This document shows, piece after piece, positions 18,998-29,020 of a stretch of DNA of 64,000 nucleotides. The stretch covers positions 1-64,000 of the forward strand of contig CAXXWA010000020.1 in assembly GCA_963662815.2 (NCBI GenBank). Reading direction: 5' to 3'. Both the position numbers and the translations under genes were made by a program. Each line of letters opens with the position of its first letter. Within the stretch, counting starts at the first letter, position 1. The notes beneath the pieces were generated by a model. That model made no database searches. It was not told the DNA's origin and was given only the letters and a program-made list of their open reading frames with translations. This stretch comes from JAPPHA01 sp963662815. GTDB taxonomy: Bacteria; Pseudomonadota; Alphaproteobacteria; Rhodobacterales; Rhodobacteraceae.

Positions 18998-19966
18998 CTA
19001 TTCGCCGAGCATCCATCTGCCCTCGGGATGGAAGGCGTGAAACGCGAAGGCGAAGGACACGTCGTGCGCGACATCCTTTCCGGTCGCGGCGTCCCGGACC
19101 CTTATCGAGCCGACGTCCCTGCCCTTGGCAATGATCCGGCTGTCGAGGGCCGACGCGGTGCCGGACTTCCATGATATGCGTAATCCGTCCTCGTTGACTT
19201 CATCCACGTCCGCGAAACGCGAAAGCGGCCACGCCCGGTCGCCGATGGCGACCACGCGCGCAAGAGGCGGGATGCCGTGCGGCGGGTTCTCGCCGGCGAA
19301 GAGGAACGGCGTATCGAGGGAGTCGTAGCCGACATAGGGATTCGTACCGTACGGCCGCGAATGCGAGGGCCTGTCCATTACAAGCCCTTCCGGATTGCGC
19401 GCCGCGAACTCCGACCAGCTCTCCATCCAGGCGGGAATCCGGTCGAGCACCGCGCCCGTCATCTCGCCGACAATTGCCCTGCCCTCGAACTGCTGCCACC
19501 AACTCTCGGTTTCCCGGTCGTACATGATCATGTCCGAGTTGCGGAGCTTGCCGGAAACGCCGAAGGAAAAAGTCCTGCCGTCGACGTTCCGGTCGAAGAC
19601 GATACCTGAGTTGCAGAGCGGGCAAAATGTGACGGAGACTGCCACGCCGCCGATCCTGTCATTCACGATTTCATGCCAGGTCAGGTACCTTACGGGATAG
19701 GCCCTGGGGATTTCCCCGGGAATCTCGACGGTCATGACAGGTTCCCGCTCGCCGAGCCGCGACTCATCGGCGACCGCCAAGAATTGCGGATCGTCGACAG
19801 CCGGGATGCCGTCCCTGGGCGGCCCTCCGCTCATGATTTCGGAGAGATCGACGGCGCGTATCGTGAAGTCCGTTCCAGGCCACTCGTACTGCCAGCGAGC
19901 ATCGCTCGGGATCGCAAGGGTCGGCATCGTTGCCGCGAAAAGCAACGCGCACCAAAGCTTCTTCAT
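18998..19966 (-). CDS. DUF3179 domain-containing exported protein
   Basis: A 322-residue protein with a signal peptide (MKKLWCALLFAATMPTLA) and start supported by GGAGA upstream of 19966. The body matches DUF3179: GIPAVDDPQFLAV near residue 55, AYPVRYLTWHEIVND near residue 95, VTFCPLCNSGIVFDR near residue 120 with a CxLC pair, and FGVSGKLRNSDMIMYDRETES (split as FGVSGKLRNSDM and MYDRETESWWQQF). The family is widespread but has no firmly assigned function; the conserved CPLC and histidine positions suggest metal binding. It stands alone between tyrS (convergent) and the macrodomain gene. Confidence 0.88.
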   Translation of the reverse strand: MKKLWCALLFAATMPTLAIPSDARWQYEWPGTDFTIRAVDLSEIMSGGPPRDGIPAVDDPQFLAVADESRLGEREPVMTVEIPGEIPRAYPVRYLTWHEIVNDRIGGVAVSVTFCPLCNSGIVFDRNVDGRTFSFGVSGKLRNSDMIMYDRETESWWQQFEGRAIVGEMTGAVLDRIPAWMESWSEFAARNPEGLVMDRPSHSRPYGTNPYVGYDSLDTPFLFAGENPPHGIPPLARVVAIGDRAWPLSRFADVDEVNEDGLRISWKSGTASALDSRIIAKGRDVGSIRVRDAATGKDVAHDVSFAFAFHAFHPEGRWMLGE

Positions 19967-20307
19967 GCAGTCTTCTCCGCTGGGTTGCCGGATGGAGTAT
20001 CGCACGGCGGATCGCACCGGGCCATTGCAATTCACGAGCCTTTGATCTCGCGTCATCTCTTCGAACTCGCGTCACGGCGGGATGCGGGGCTTGTTTTCGC
20101 CCGCCGCCGCCGAAGTCGACGAGCCGACATTCACGCGCCGATTTCCCGGGCAGCGGATCGTGAAGAAGCTGGTTGTGCGCAGATAGCCCTGCGAGTCGGG
20201 AACGGCGTAGCGAATGGTCATCGCCTTCCGGTCATGGCGACATCGACTCGCATCGGGGAAGCAGCGAATCCTGGCCGGCAGCGAGTCCCTGACGGCCCTG
20301 CCCGAAG
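19967..20307. other. 341-bp gap without a recognisable gene
   Basis: Lies between the DUF3179 start and the macrodomain stop. A short hydrophobic-free open frame on both strands, no domain recognised. Confidence 0.4.
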
Positions 20308-20829
20308 TCAATCCGCGGCAAGTTCTCCGATGATCGCTTCGTAAACGTCCCGGCTCCTTGCATCGAAGCAGGCGAAGACGACCTCCCTGACGGAACCGGA
20401 TGACTCGAGGCAATTCAGGCACTCGGTCACTGCGATGCGCGTCGCCTGCTCCAGCGGATATCCGTAGACTCCGGTGCTGATCGCGGGAAATCCGATAGAC
20501 TGAACGTGCCGTTCCCCGGCGAGCTCGAAGCACCTGCGATAGCAGCTTGCCAGCAACCCGGCCTCTCCGACGGATCCGCCTCGCCAAACCGGACCGACCG
20601 CGTGAAACACGAATTTTGCGCGGAGGCCGTATGCTCGGGTCGCTTTCGCGTCTCCGGTTTCGCAGCCTCCGAGCGTGCGGCACTCGCGGAGCAGTTCCGG
20701 GCCCGCAGCGCGGTGAATCGCCCCGTCAACTCCGCCGCCGCCAAGAAGCGACGAGTTGGCGGCATTCACGATCGCGTCGACCGCAAGCGTGGTGATGTCA
20801 CCTTGGAAGACCCGCAATCCGTTTCGCAT
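20308..20829 (-). CDS. Macrodomain protein (O-acetyl-ADP-ribose deacetylase type)
   Basis: A 173-residue single macrodomain, likely hydrolysing O-acetyl-ADP-ribose or removing ADP-ribose from proteins. The ligand loops are intact: GDITTLAVDAIVNAANSSLLGGGGVDGAI (positions about 10-38; NAAN and GGGGVDGAIH are diagnostic) and GFPAISTGVYGYP near residue 115. The start MRNGLRVFQGDIT at 20829 is preferred over a 37-residue extension with no family similarity. No partner toxin or sirtuin gene adjoins it, so a housekeeping or stress role is as likely as a defence one. Confidence 0.9.
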   Translation of the reverse strand: MRNGLRVFQGDITTLAVDAIVNAANSSLLGGGGVDGAIHRAAGPELLRECRTLGGCETGDAKATRAYGLRAKFVFHAVGPVWRGGSVGEAGLLASCYRRCFELAGERHVQSIGFPAISTGVYGYPLEQATRIAVTECLNCLESSGSVREVVFACFDARSRDVYEAIIGELAAD

Positions 20830-21525
20830 TCCCAGTGTCTCTCTGCGTCCTGTATCCGACCCGAGCGTAGTCGAGACACTCAGCATTGTCCAAGAAAAGG
20901 AACCATGTTTCGACGCTCTCTCGATCGGGTCTTTGTTCACCCCGCGTTGGCGTGTACCGGTGCGGCGCTCAAGTCAAGCAAACAGTAATGTTCGCGCAGC
21001 AAACGCTATAGTCGCTCGGTCAGGGAAGAGCGGCTTTCGCCGCTGCTCTAGAAGAATACGCAACATCCGGGCCGGACACACATGTTCGCAGCAACTGATC
21101 TTCCGAGGCCAGAGGTTGCGCCGATTCCGAAATAGGACGCTTTGCGCCTTGTTTGCATCGGCAAGGGCGCTCCGTTCGGCCAAGAATCGCTCCGTACAAT
21201 TCGCCGTAGTTTCCGTCTACAAGCCTCTGAATAAGCTCCATAATCTATGCCAACAAAAGCCGACCCCGCTCCTCCGATTATGGCGGATCGTGTACGGGCC
21301 GCAGTGCTCCAGAACTTCAAGCTAGGCGTGCCGGAGGGAAGCAAAATAGACACCGTAAATTTCGTGTCACCGACTCTGGCGCTTGTGAGGAATTGCCGAA
21401 CGGAGAATCTCCTGCCCAATTAAACATGTCGTGCCGGTCGCCGCTTACGCCACAAACTCCTAGTGGTTTTTTGTCGCCAAGAACGACAGGTGGCTCCAAT
21501 ATGTCGATGAATTCTGGGACAGCGC
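20830..21525. other. 696-bp stretch without a recognisable gene
   Basis: No convincing frame. It is visibly less GC-rich than the flanks and leads into the ATPase/Toprim pair, consistent with an acquired segment. A loose inverted repeat (AGAGCGGC ... GCCGC-TG-CTCT) lies near 21026-21050. No tRNA or integrase seen. Confidence 0.4.
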
Positions 21526-22146
21526 CTAGAACTCGAACAGCTTGCGCAACCAATCGATGAAGTTTTTTGCAACCGGCACATCGTGGAGAAGGTCGCCAGC
21601 CGCAATTGCCGTGCCCATGGGCCGAGGCTTTTCGCGCGTTGCCAACCACGCATGCACATAGGCTCTGGTGAGCTTGGCGTTTGCGAATCTCCGGTCCCCT
21701 TCGGGAATGCCGTCGATGTAGCACTTCGCGCGCGGCAAAATGGGATCTGTCACCGAAATCATGTCATGGACGAAGTCTTCCAGTTCACCGGCGCGCCGGT
21801 TGTCGGGCATGAGCCAAACACCTACGCGGATTCCCAATGGTCCGGAGAACACGCTGCCAGCGCGAGAAAGAGACTTCGGGACATTGCAACCGGCCCTCTT
21901 GAGCCCTTCAGAAAGAGACAGCCATCGGCCAACAAAGTCGTCGTTCGCGTCTGCGAGTATACCCAGCGCATCGCGCCCGGACACATTGACTTCATTGTAG
22001 ATCGACTTCCGGAGTTGCTGAAAAACTTCCTTGGGTCGATTTCCGAAGCGCGGTTGGAAACCGTGGCTTCCCAGTAGATTTATTACTACGTGCATATCAT
22101 CGGAACCTTCAACAAGAAGCAACTTAGAGTTCGTGGTCGGCTCCAT
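21526..22146 (-). CDS. DUF3226 Toprim-like protein, partner of the AAA ATPase
   Basis: A 206-residue protein of the DUF3226 type, a Toprim-fold nuclease-like family. The Toprim glutamate is in LLVEGSDD (Glu13) and the acidic DxD-like motif in ILADANDD (residues 63-70); a further conserved segment GVWLMPDN..GELEDF follows near residue 110. It starts 5 bp after the ATPase stop, so the pair is an operon. Split ATPase plus Toprim pairs are the hallmark of OLD-family systems with separate subunits (for example PARIS AriA/AriB), in which the Toprim protein is the effector. Assignment to defence is inference from architecture; no phage assay or search was possible. Confidence 0.8.
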   Translation of the reverse strand: MEPTTNSKLLLVEGSDDMHVVINLLGSHGFQPRFGNRPKEVFQQLRKSIYNEVNVSGRDALGILADANDDFVGRWLSLSEGLKRAGCNVPKSLSRAGSVFSGPLGIRVGVWLMPDNRRAGELEDFVHDMISVTDPILPRAKCYIDGIPEGDRRFANAKLTRAYVHAWLATREKPRPMGTAIAAGDLLHDVPVAKNFIDWLRKLFEF

Positions 22147-22151
22147 GTGGT

Positions 22152-23264
22152 TCAGCGAACCTCAATCCGTTGCCGAGCCGCCACTTCAAGATCTTCCTCG
22201 GAGTACCGAATTGCGAGCAAATCATCCCCAGTGCGCTCAAGCCGATACAAAATCCCATTCGTAGGTGTATCGATCGCAGCCTCCGCAAAGCCGGCAATGC
22301 AATCCCAACTGTGGGTTGCAGCGACAACCTGAACGTTTCCTTCTTCCGCCGCACGGAAGATCATTTTCCAAAGTGCCCGATGGATTGAATGATGAATGCC
22401 GTTTTCTACTTCGTCGATGATGAGGATGCCGTCTCGGCAGTTTGCGAGCGCAAGTGAAACTCCGAACAGACGCTGCACGCCGTCGCCCAGACGTTTCAAC
22501 GGTATTGGGGTCGACGAGTGGCTGAACCTGGCAACAACTCGTCGTCCTCTCGACCGAAACGATCCGGATCTGTCACCAACGACAGCAATACGCTCTAGCT
22601 CTTCGCCTACCACCAGTCGAAGGGCCTCAGTCACGAATTCTTCAGCTGGCGTAAGGGCTACTTCATCCCAGAGGCGCGAAACCTCATCGTTGTCGAGCAA
22701 CCCCGGGCCCAGGCACTCGAGCGCTATCGAATCGGGCCATAAGTCAGGTCTGCGAAATTGATTCGGCAAAAAATACCTTTGTTTCTGATGCCGCGAATGT
22801 CTGATCCGACCTACAGGGAAGGTGTGCCTGTGTTTGCCGACCGACACGCGGAGTGCATTCAGGGAAATGCCCTCAGAAAACATGTCCTTCTGCACATCAG
22901 CTTCAACCAGCTTTAGTGAAAGGCTGTGAGGCGCGGGCCGGGCAGAGACTCGGATGGTTGACGGAGCATCGGTTCCATCGCCTGAATCAAATCTGTGGAA
23001 CAACGATGGAAAATCCGGGAACTCCATTGCGTCGCCATTTTCGTCTTCGCCAGAGACGACTTCCTCGCGGCTGACAAGAATATTATGCAAATTCCGGACA
23101 TTGCCTCTGGAAGCAAATACCCGGATTGCCTCAAGGATGGTGGTCTTGCCAATGCAGTTTTTTCCGGCCAACAGCGTAACTCGGCCTAGCAAAGGAAGCT
23201 CAAGCTCATGGATAGCCCGGAATCCCTTGACGGTAAGCGATGGAAGGTGCAGTCGGGAAGCCAT
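22152..23264 (-). CDS. AAA family ATPase (SMC/OLD-like), partner of DUF3226 protein
   Basis: A 370-residue ATPase of the AAA_15/AAA_21 type. N-terminus LPSLTVKGFRAIHELEL is the usual first strand; Walker A is GKNCIGKT (34-41), the signature-like segment KRLGDGVQRLFGVSLAL lies near residue 260, Walker B LIIDEVENGIHH ends with Glu285, and the sensor ATHSWDCI near residue 317. All catalytic residues look intact, in contrast to the decayed ATPase at 6.4-7.5 kb. No Toprim domain is fused; the Toprim function is in the next gene. The two genes sit in an AT-richer island with unassigned flanks, consistent with horizontal acquisition. Confidence 0.88.
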   Translation of the reverse strand: MASRLHLPSLTVKGFRAIHELELPLLGRVTLLAGKNCIGKTTILEAIRVFASRGNVRNLHNILVSREEVVSGEDENGDAMEFPDFPSLFHRFDSGDGTDAPSTIRVSARPAPHSLSLKLVEADVQKDMFSEGISLNALRVSVGKHRHTFPVGRIRHSRHQKQRYFLPNQFRRPDLWPDSIALECLGPGLLDNDEVSRLWDEVALTPAEEFVTEALRLVVGEELERIAVVGDRSGSFRSRGRRVVARFSHSSTPIPLKRLGDGVQRLFGVSLALANCRDGILIIDEVENGIHHSIHRALWKMIFRAAEEGNVQVVAATHSWDCIAGFAEAAIDTPTNGILYRLERTGDDLLAIRYSEEDLEVAARQRIEVR

Positions 23265-24010
23265 AGTTTGCTCGGCGATTTCGGATCGGCAGTTACTTCA
23301 CTGTGAGAAAGAGTTCCAGACCAAGATCAGAATTCTCGGAGTTCTTCCCTGCTGGAGCTTGACAAGACCTTCTCTTCGTTCGGTTCCAGCAAGGCGGACA
23401 ACCCTTTGGCTCGTCGCGCAAGCATTCCGGACACAAAAATTCGCAGGAGACAATCCCATTTTCCTGCAACCCAGCGCGCCTCTGAGTGGCGCGGTTCAGA
23501 GAGCCGCAAGTTTGGTCGAGTTTGAGGTCTCAGCGTATTGCATTCGATATCGTACTTGCTTTGGCGGGTTTTCGAATGTTGCACGGGCTAAGTAATTTGC
23601 CCGGCCACGGAATCGTCCGGGCTCCCATGAACTGCCTTCGATGCGCCGACTACGTACCGGGTCGACGCAACGACGGCGAATTGGCCGAAAGGCAAAGGGA
23701 CTGTCTTGGCGTTTCCCATAAGTTCGAAGTCGCGAAATATACTGGCGGAGCAGGACCTGGCGGCGAATGCAGGAGCACAAACTCACCCCTGCCTCGGCCG
23801 CCTCTCCCATGTTTGCCGGAGTTCTCACGGTTTGCTGTCAGCCCCTGAACAAAGCGTCTGAAAGAGGCTGGCTCAGAGCTCGGACGCTTGTGGGTCGACC
23901 GAATTTTAAGACGGTCGGGCGGCCTGACGTCCGCGTTGTCGCTGGCGTAGGTATGCAGGATGCGGCGACCTGCCCCACGGCGGACGGTCATCCAGCCAGG
24001 GCAAACGGAG
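23265..24010. other. 746-bp stretch without a recognisable gene
   Basis: Between the ATPase start and the cyclophilin stop. No frame with recognisable domain, no RNA gene or repeat seen. Confidence 0.4.
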
Positions 24011-24553
<543 letters not shown>

Positions 24554-24568
24554 GCCCGACCTCCTCCC

Positions 24569-25066
24569 TCACCCGCGCCCGAACTTCGCGGCAAGCGCCT
24601 CCGCCACGTCGGGCGGCACGAATCGCGAAACGTCGCCGCCAAGCTGTGCAATCTCCTTGACAAGCCGCGATGCGATCGTCTGGTAACCGGTGTCCGCCAT
24701 CAGGAACACGGTCTCGATGCTGTCGTTGAGCGAACGATTCATTCCTACCATCTGAAATTCGTACTCGAAATCGGAAACGGCCCGTAGGCCCCTGATGATG
24801 ACGGTCGCCCCCACGTCCTCCGCGCACTGCACAAGCAGGTTTTCGAAAGGGTGCACGGAAAAGCGGACTCCGGCGTCCGACGAAATCCCCGCGCCCGCGG
24901 ACTTGACCATGTCCACGCGTTCCTCGAGCGAGAACAGCGGTCCCTTGTCGGCGTTGATCGCAACTCCCGCAACAAGATGGTCCACGAGCGTGCAGGCTCG
25001 TTTCAGGATGTCCATGTGCCCGAGCGTTACCGGATCGAACGTTCCCGCATACAATCCCGTCCGCAT
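24569..25066 (-). CDS. coaD: Phosphopantetheine adenylyltransferase
   Basis: A 165-residue enzyme of coenzyme A synthesis, transferring AMP to 4'-phosphopantetheine. The nucleotidyltransferase motif TFDPVTLGHMDI (the HxGH-type site) is near residue 9, and the second signature GYQTIASRLVKEIAQLGGDV (about 123-142) contains the ISS/TAS-like loop. The ATG at 25066 gives MRTGLYAGTFDP, with GGAAGG 10 bases upstream; the ATG three codons earlier is too close to that site. It runs divergently from mmsA. Confidence 0.95.
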   Translation of the reverse strand: MRTGLYAGTFDPVTLGHMDILKRACTLVDHLVAGVAINADKGPLFSLEERVDMVKSAGAGISSDAGVRFSVHPFENLLVQCAEDVGATVIIRGLRAVSDFEYEFQMVGMNRSLNDSIETVFLMADTGYQTIASRLVKEIAQLGGDVSRFVPPDVAEALAAKFGRG

Positions 25067-25279
25067 TGCCGTCATTCCTTCCGCGACTCCGAACGCAAAA
25101 CAGGATTGATCGCGGTTGGTCAAGCGTTATCTGCCACGGGCTTCAAGCGCTTCCCCTGCAGGACAGATCCGCATCGGCGCCGCCCGCGTCCGCCCACCAT
25201 TGCCCGATGCTCGAATCCGGGTTATTCGCAGAGCCTGTCACGGCGGCGCGGCAGCCGCCACCGATACATGGAGGACTCG

Positions 25280-26779
25280 ATGGAAGAACTCACGCATTTC
25301 ATTGACGGCCAACGGCGGAAGGGCAGATCCAGCCGGTTCGGAGACGTCTTCAACCCTGCCACCGGCGAAACGATCGCGCGGGTTCCCTTCGCAGGCGCGG
25401 ACGAGGTCGAGACCGCAGTCGCGGCCGCCCGGCGCGCGCAGCCACCATGGGCGTCGATGAATCCGCAACGGCGCGCCCGCGTCCTCATGAAGTTCGTCGA
25501 CCTGCTGAACCGCGACATGGACGTGCTCGCCGAGGCCCTGTCGCGCGAGCACGGCAAGACCCTGCCCGACGCAAGGGGCGACGTGCAGCGGGGTCTCGAG
25601 GTCGCCGAGTTCTGCATCGGCGCGCCCCATCTCCTGAAGGGGGAATTCACCGATAGCGCGGGCCCGGGAATCGACATGTACTCGATGCGCCAGCCCGTCG
25701 GCATCGTCGCCGGCATCACGCCGTTCAATTTCCCGGCCATGATTCCGATGTGGAAGTTCTGTCCGGCCATCGCTTGCGGCAACGCCTTCATACTCAAGCC
25801 GTCTGAACGCGACCCCACGGTTCCGGTCATGCTGGCAGAACTCATGCAGGAAGCGGGGCTTCCGGATGGCGTGCTCCAGGTCGTCAACGGCGACAAGGAA
25901 GCCGTCGACGCCATCCTGGACCACCCGGACATCGGCGCGGTGGCCTTCGTGGGATCCACGCCGATCGCTTCCTACATCTATTCCCGCGGATGCGCCAACG
26001 GCAAGCGGGTGCAGTGCTTCGGAGGCGCCAAGAACCACATGATCGTGATGCCTGACGCCGACCTGGATCAGGCCGCGGATGCTCTCGTCGGATCGGGTTA
26101 CGGCGCGGCCGGGGAGCGCTGCATGGCGGTCTCGGTTGCGGTTCCGGTCGGCGAAGCGACTGCGGATGCGCTGATCGAGAAACTCGTCCCGCGCGTCGAA
26201 GCGCTCAAGGTCGGCCCCTATACCGCAGACGAAGACGTCGACTACGGACCGCTCGTCACGCGCGAAGCCAGGGAACGCGTACTCGGCCTGGTCAATTCGG
26301 GGGTTGAAGCCGGAGCCGAACTCGTCGTCGACGGACGGAACTTCAGCCTGCAAGGCTACGAGCGCGGATTCTTCGTCGGCGCGCATCTCTTCGACCGGGT
26401 CACTCCAGACATGGACATCTACAAGACCGAGATCTTCGGGCCGGTTCTCTCGACGGTAAGGGCCGGATCCTACGAAGACGCTCTCGCGCTCGCCATGGAT
26501 CACGAGTACGGAAACGGCGTCGCAATTTTCACGCGCGACGGCGACACCGCGCGAAACTTCGCCAACCGCGTCAACATCGGAATGGTCGGAGTCAACGTGC
26601 CAATTCCGGTTCCCCTCGCCTTCTATACCTTCGGCGGCTGGAAGAAGTCCGCATTCGGCGACCTGAACCAGCACGGCCCGGATGCGTTCCGCTTCTACAC
26701 CCGGACAAAGACGGTCACATCGAGGTGGCCGTCCGGAATTCGCGAGGGAGCGGCCTTTTCAATTCCTGTCATGGAATGA
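25280..26779 (+). CDS. mmsA: CoA-acylating methylmalonate-semialdehyde dehydrogenase
   Basis: A 499-residue NAD-dependent aldehyde dehydrogenase converting methylmalonate semialdehyde to propionyl-CoA in valine (and thymine) breakdown. The start at 25280 follows GGAGG by 6 bases. The MmsA-type segments are clear: ITPFNFPAMIPMWKF near residue 148, FVGSTPIASYIY near residue 228, FGGAKNHMIVMPDAD near residue 250, and the catalytic cysteine in AAGERCMA near residue 280. It leads a four-gene valine operon: acyl-CoA dehydrogenase, HIBYL-CoA hydrolase and mmsB follow with short gaps or overlaps. Confidence 0.96.
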   Translation: MEELTHFIDGQRRKGRSSRFGDVFNPATGETIARVPFAGADEVETAVAAARRAQPPWASMNPQRRARVLMKFVDLLNRDMDVLAEALSREHGKTLPDARGDVQRGLEVAEFCIGAPHLLKGEFTDSAGPGIDMYSMRQPVGIVAGITPFNFPAMIPMWKFCPAIACGNAFILKPSERDPTVPVMLAELMQEAGLPDGVLQVVNGDKEAVDAILDHPDIGAVAFVGSTPIASYIYSRGCANGKRVQCFGGAKNHMIVMPDADLDQAADALVGSGYGAAGERCMAVSVAVPVGEATADALIEKLVPRVEALKVGPYTADEDVDYGPLVTREARERVLGLVNSGVEAGAELVVDGRNFSLQGYERGFFVGAHLFDRVTPDMDIYKTEIFGPVLSTVRAGSYEDALALAMDHEYGNGVAIFTRDGDTARNFANRVNIGMVGVNVPIPVPLAFYTFGGWKKSAFGDLNQHGPDAFRFYTRTKTVTSRWPSGIREGAAFSIPVME

Positions 26780-26822
26780 CTCTCCGGAGACCGGAGGTAG
26801 GATCAGAGGACGAGAGCAGGCC

Positions 26823-27971
26823 TTGAATTTCGGCCTCACGGAAGAACAGCGCGCCATCTTCGACACGGCGCGGGACTTCGGTCGCGACCGGATTGCGCCG
26901 TTCGCGCTTGCCTGGGACCGCGCCGGCACGATACCTCGCGAACTTTGGCGCGAGGCCGGAGAACTCGGCTTCGGAGGGCTCTTCGTGCCCGAGTCCGACG
27001 AAGGAGCCGGACTGTCGCGGCTGGACGGCACGCTTGTCTTCGAAGGCCTGTCCATGGCCTGCCCGTCGGTGGCGGCATTCCTGTCAATCCACAACATGTG
27101 CGCGTCGATGGTCTCGGCCTTCGGCAGCGCGGAACTCCGCGGAGCGATGATCGGAAAGCTCTGCTCCATGGAGAAGATCGCGTCCTACTGCCTGAGCGAA
27201 CCCGGTTCGGGTTCGGACGCGGCGGCGCTGAAGACCCGGGCCGTGCGCTCGAACGGCCGCTACCGCATCACTGGCACGAAGTCCTTCGTGTCGGGCGGCG
27301 GCTATTCGGACTGTTACGTGGTGATGTGCAGGACCGGCGGCGCGGGTGCGGACGGCATTTCAAGCATCCTCGTGGAGGACGGAACGCCCGGACTCGGCTT
27401 CGGAAAGCTCGAGGACAAGCTCGGCTGGCGCGCCCAGCCGACCGCGCAGGTGATTCTCGATGACGTCTCGGCGCCGGAGGAGAACCGCCTCGGCGAAGAA
27501 GGTCTGGGCTTCCGGTACGCGATGTCCGGACTTGACGGAGGACGCCTCAACATAGCGGCTTGCGCGCTCGGCGCCGCTCAGTCGGCCCTGGACAGGACGC
27601 TCGTCTACATGGGCGAGCGCAAGGCGTTCGGCCGCACGCTCGACCAGTTCCAGGCCCTGCAGTTCCGTCTCGCGGATGCGGAAACCGAACTGCAGGCAGG
27701 CCGCGTCTTCCTGCGCCAGGCCGCATGGAAACTCGACCGGGCGGACCCGGACGCAACGGTTCACTGCGCCATGGCGAAGCGGTTCGTCACGGACGTCGCA
27801 TTCCGCGTCGCCAACGACTGCCTGCAACTCCATGGCGGATACGGATATCTCGCGGACTTCGGCCTGGAGAAAATCGTGCGGGATCTCCGGGTTCACCAGA
27901 TTCTCGAGGGGACGAACGAGATCATGCGGCTAATCATCAGCCGCTCCATGGTCGAGGGCCGGGGCGCGTGA
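26823..27971 (+). CDS. Acyl-CoA dehydrogenase, probable isobutyryl-CoA dehydrogenase
   Basis: A 382-residue flavoprotein that likely oxidises isobutyryl-CoA to methacrylyl-CoA. The TTG at 26823 gives MNFGLTEEQRAIFDTARDF, the family N-terminus, 43 bp after mmsA. Visible features: CLSEPGSGSDAAAL near residue 125 (FAD/substrate contact), the GERKAFGR segment near residue 262, LHGGYGYL near residue 335, and the catalytic glutamate in LEGTNEIMRLI near residue 360. Substrate is inferred from the valine operon context; other short branched acyl-CoAs are possible. Its stop overlaps the next gene's GTG start. Confidence 0.92.
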   Translation: MNFGLTEEQRAIFDTARDFGRDRIAPFALAWDRAGTIPRELWREAGELGFGGLFVPESDEGAGLSRLDGTLVFEGLSMACPSVAAFLSIHNMCASMVSAFGSAELRGAMIGKLCSMEKIASYCLSEPGSGSDAAALKTRAVRSNGRYRITGTKSFVSGGGYSDCYVVMCRTGGAGADGISSILVEDGTPGLGFGKLEDKLGWRAQPTAQVILDDVSAPEENRLGEEGLGFRYAMSGLDGGRLNIAACALGAAQSALDRTLVYMGERKAFGRTLDQFQALQFRLADAETELQAGRVFLRQAAWKLDRADPDATVHCAMAKRFVTDVAFRVANDCLQLHGGYGYLADFGLEKIVRDLRVHQILEGTNEIMRLIISRSMVEGRGA

Positions 27972-29020
27972 GCGACATCTCCTGCCGGAGGGAAGGCAAG
28001 GCCGGCCGCATCACGCTGAACCGGCCGGACGCGCTCAATGCGCTCACGCCCGTCATGATCGCGGAAACCGAGCGCGCGCTCGATGCCTGGGCGGCGGATC
28101 CTGCGGTCCATCTGGTCGTCATCGATGCCGAGGGCGAGCGCGCATTCTGCTCGGGCGGCGACATCCAGGAAATGTACGTGAGCGCGTCTGCGGGAGACTA
28201 CGAATTCGGACGCCGGTTCTGGCGCGACGAATATAGGCTGAACGCGAAAATCTCCCGTTATGCGAAACCCTATGTCGCCTTCATGCACGGCTACACGATG
28301 GGCGGCGGCGTCGGCGTGTCCTGTCACGGGTCGCACCGGGTCGTCTGCGAGAACACGCAGGTCGCCATGCCCGAATGCGGAATCGGTCTCGTCCCGGACG
28401 TCGGCGGTTCGCTGCTCCTTTCACGGGCACCCGGGCGCATGGGCGAGTATCTCGGAACCACGGCGGCACGCATGGGGCCCGCAGACGCGATCCATGCCGG
28501 TTTCGCGGACCATTTCATTCCGCGCGAAGCTTGGAGCGGCGCAATCGCGGCGCTCGTGGAATCAGGCGACCGCGACGTACCGGAGCGATTCGCCGAACCG
28601 CCACCGGCGGGCGGGCTCGCGGGCCTGCAGGGGCGCGTCGACCGGCACTTCGGCGCCAGGACAGTCGCCGGGATTCTGGACTCGCTCGAAAGCGACCCGC
28701 ACGAATTCGCGAGGGAGACCAGGAAGCGCCTCGACCGGAACAGCCCCCTTTCCGTCGCCTGTGCAATCCGGATCATCCGGCGCGTTAGGGAGAGCGACAC
28801 GATCGAGCTGGCTCTCGAGGAGGAGTTCAGGTTCACCTACCGTTCGGCGGAGCACGGGGACTTTCTCGAGGGCATCCGCGCTTCGATCATCGACCGGGAC
28901 CGGAAGCCGGTCTGGAAGCACCGCGACCTGCGGAGCGTTCCCGAAGGCGTCGTGTCGCGAATGCTGCGCCCGCTCGGCTCACGGGGGCTGCAACTGCAAG
29001 AGGAGGCGAGAGGGACATGA
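27968..29020 (+). CDS. 3-Hydroxyisobutyryl-CoA hydrolase (enoyl-CoA hydratase/isomerase family)
   Basis: A 350-residue crotonase-fold thioesterase releasing 3-hydroxyisobutyrate from its CoA ester. The GTG start at 27968 overlaps the dehydrogenase stop as GTGA. HIBCH hallmarks: oxyanion-hole glycine in FMHGYTMGGGVGVS near residue 105 and MPECGIGLVPDVGGS near residue 135, which distinguish it from plain hydratases. The length of about 350 is also typical of HIBCH. No separate enoyl-CoA hydratase gene is present in the operon, so hydration of methacrylyl-CoA must come from elsewhere. Confidence 0.92.
   Translation: MSDISCRREGKAGRITLNRPDALNALTPVMIAETERALDAWAADPAVHLVVIDAEGERAFCSGGDIQEMYVSASAGDYEFGRRFWRDEYRLNAKISRYAKPYVAFMHGYTMGGGVGVSCHGSHRVVCENTQVAMPECGIGLVPDVGGSLLLSRAPGRMGEYLGTTAARMGPADAIHAGFADHFIPREAWSGAIAALVESGDRDVPERFAEPPPAGGLAGLQGRVDRHFGARTVAGILDSLESDPHEFARETRKRLDRNSPLSVACAIRIIRRVRESDTIELALEEEFRFTYRSAEHGDFLEGIRASIIDRDRKPVWKHRDLRSVPEGVVSRMLRPLGSRGLQLQEEARGT

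Noticed and set aside
20830..24010. CRISPR array, integrase or attachment site around the ATPase/Toprim island
   Set aside because: No regularly spaced repeats, tRNA gene or recombinase could be seen in the flanking gaps.
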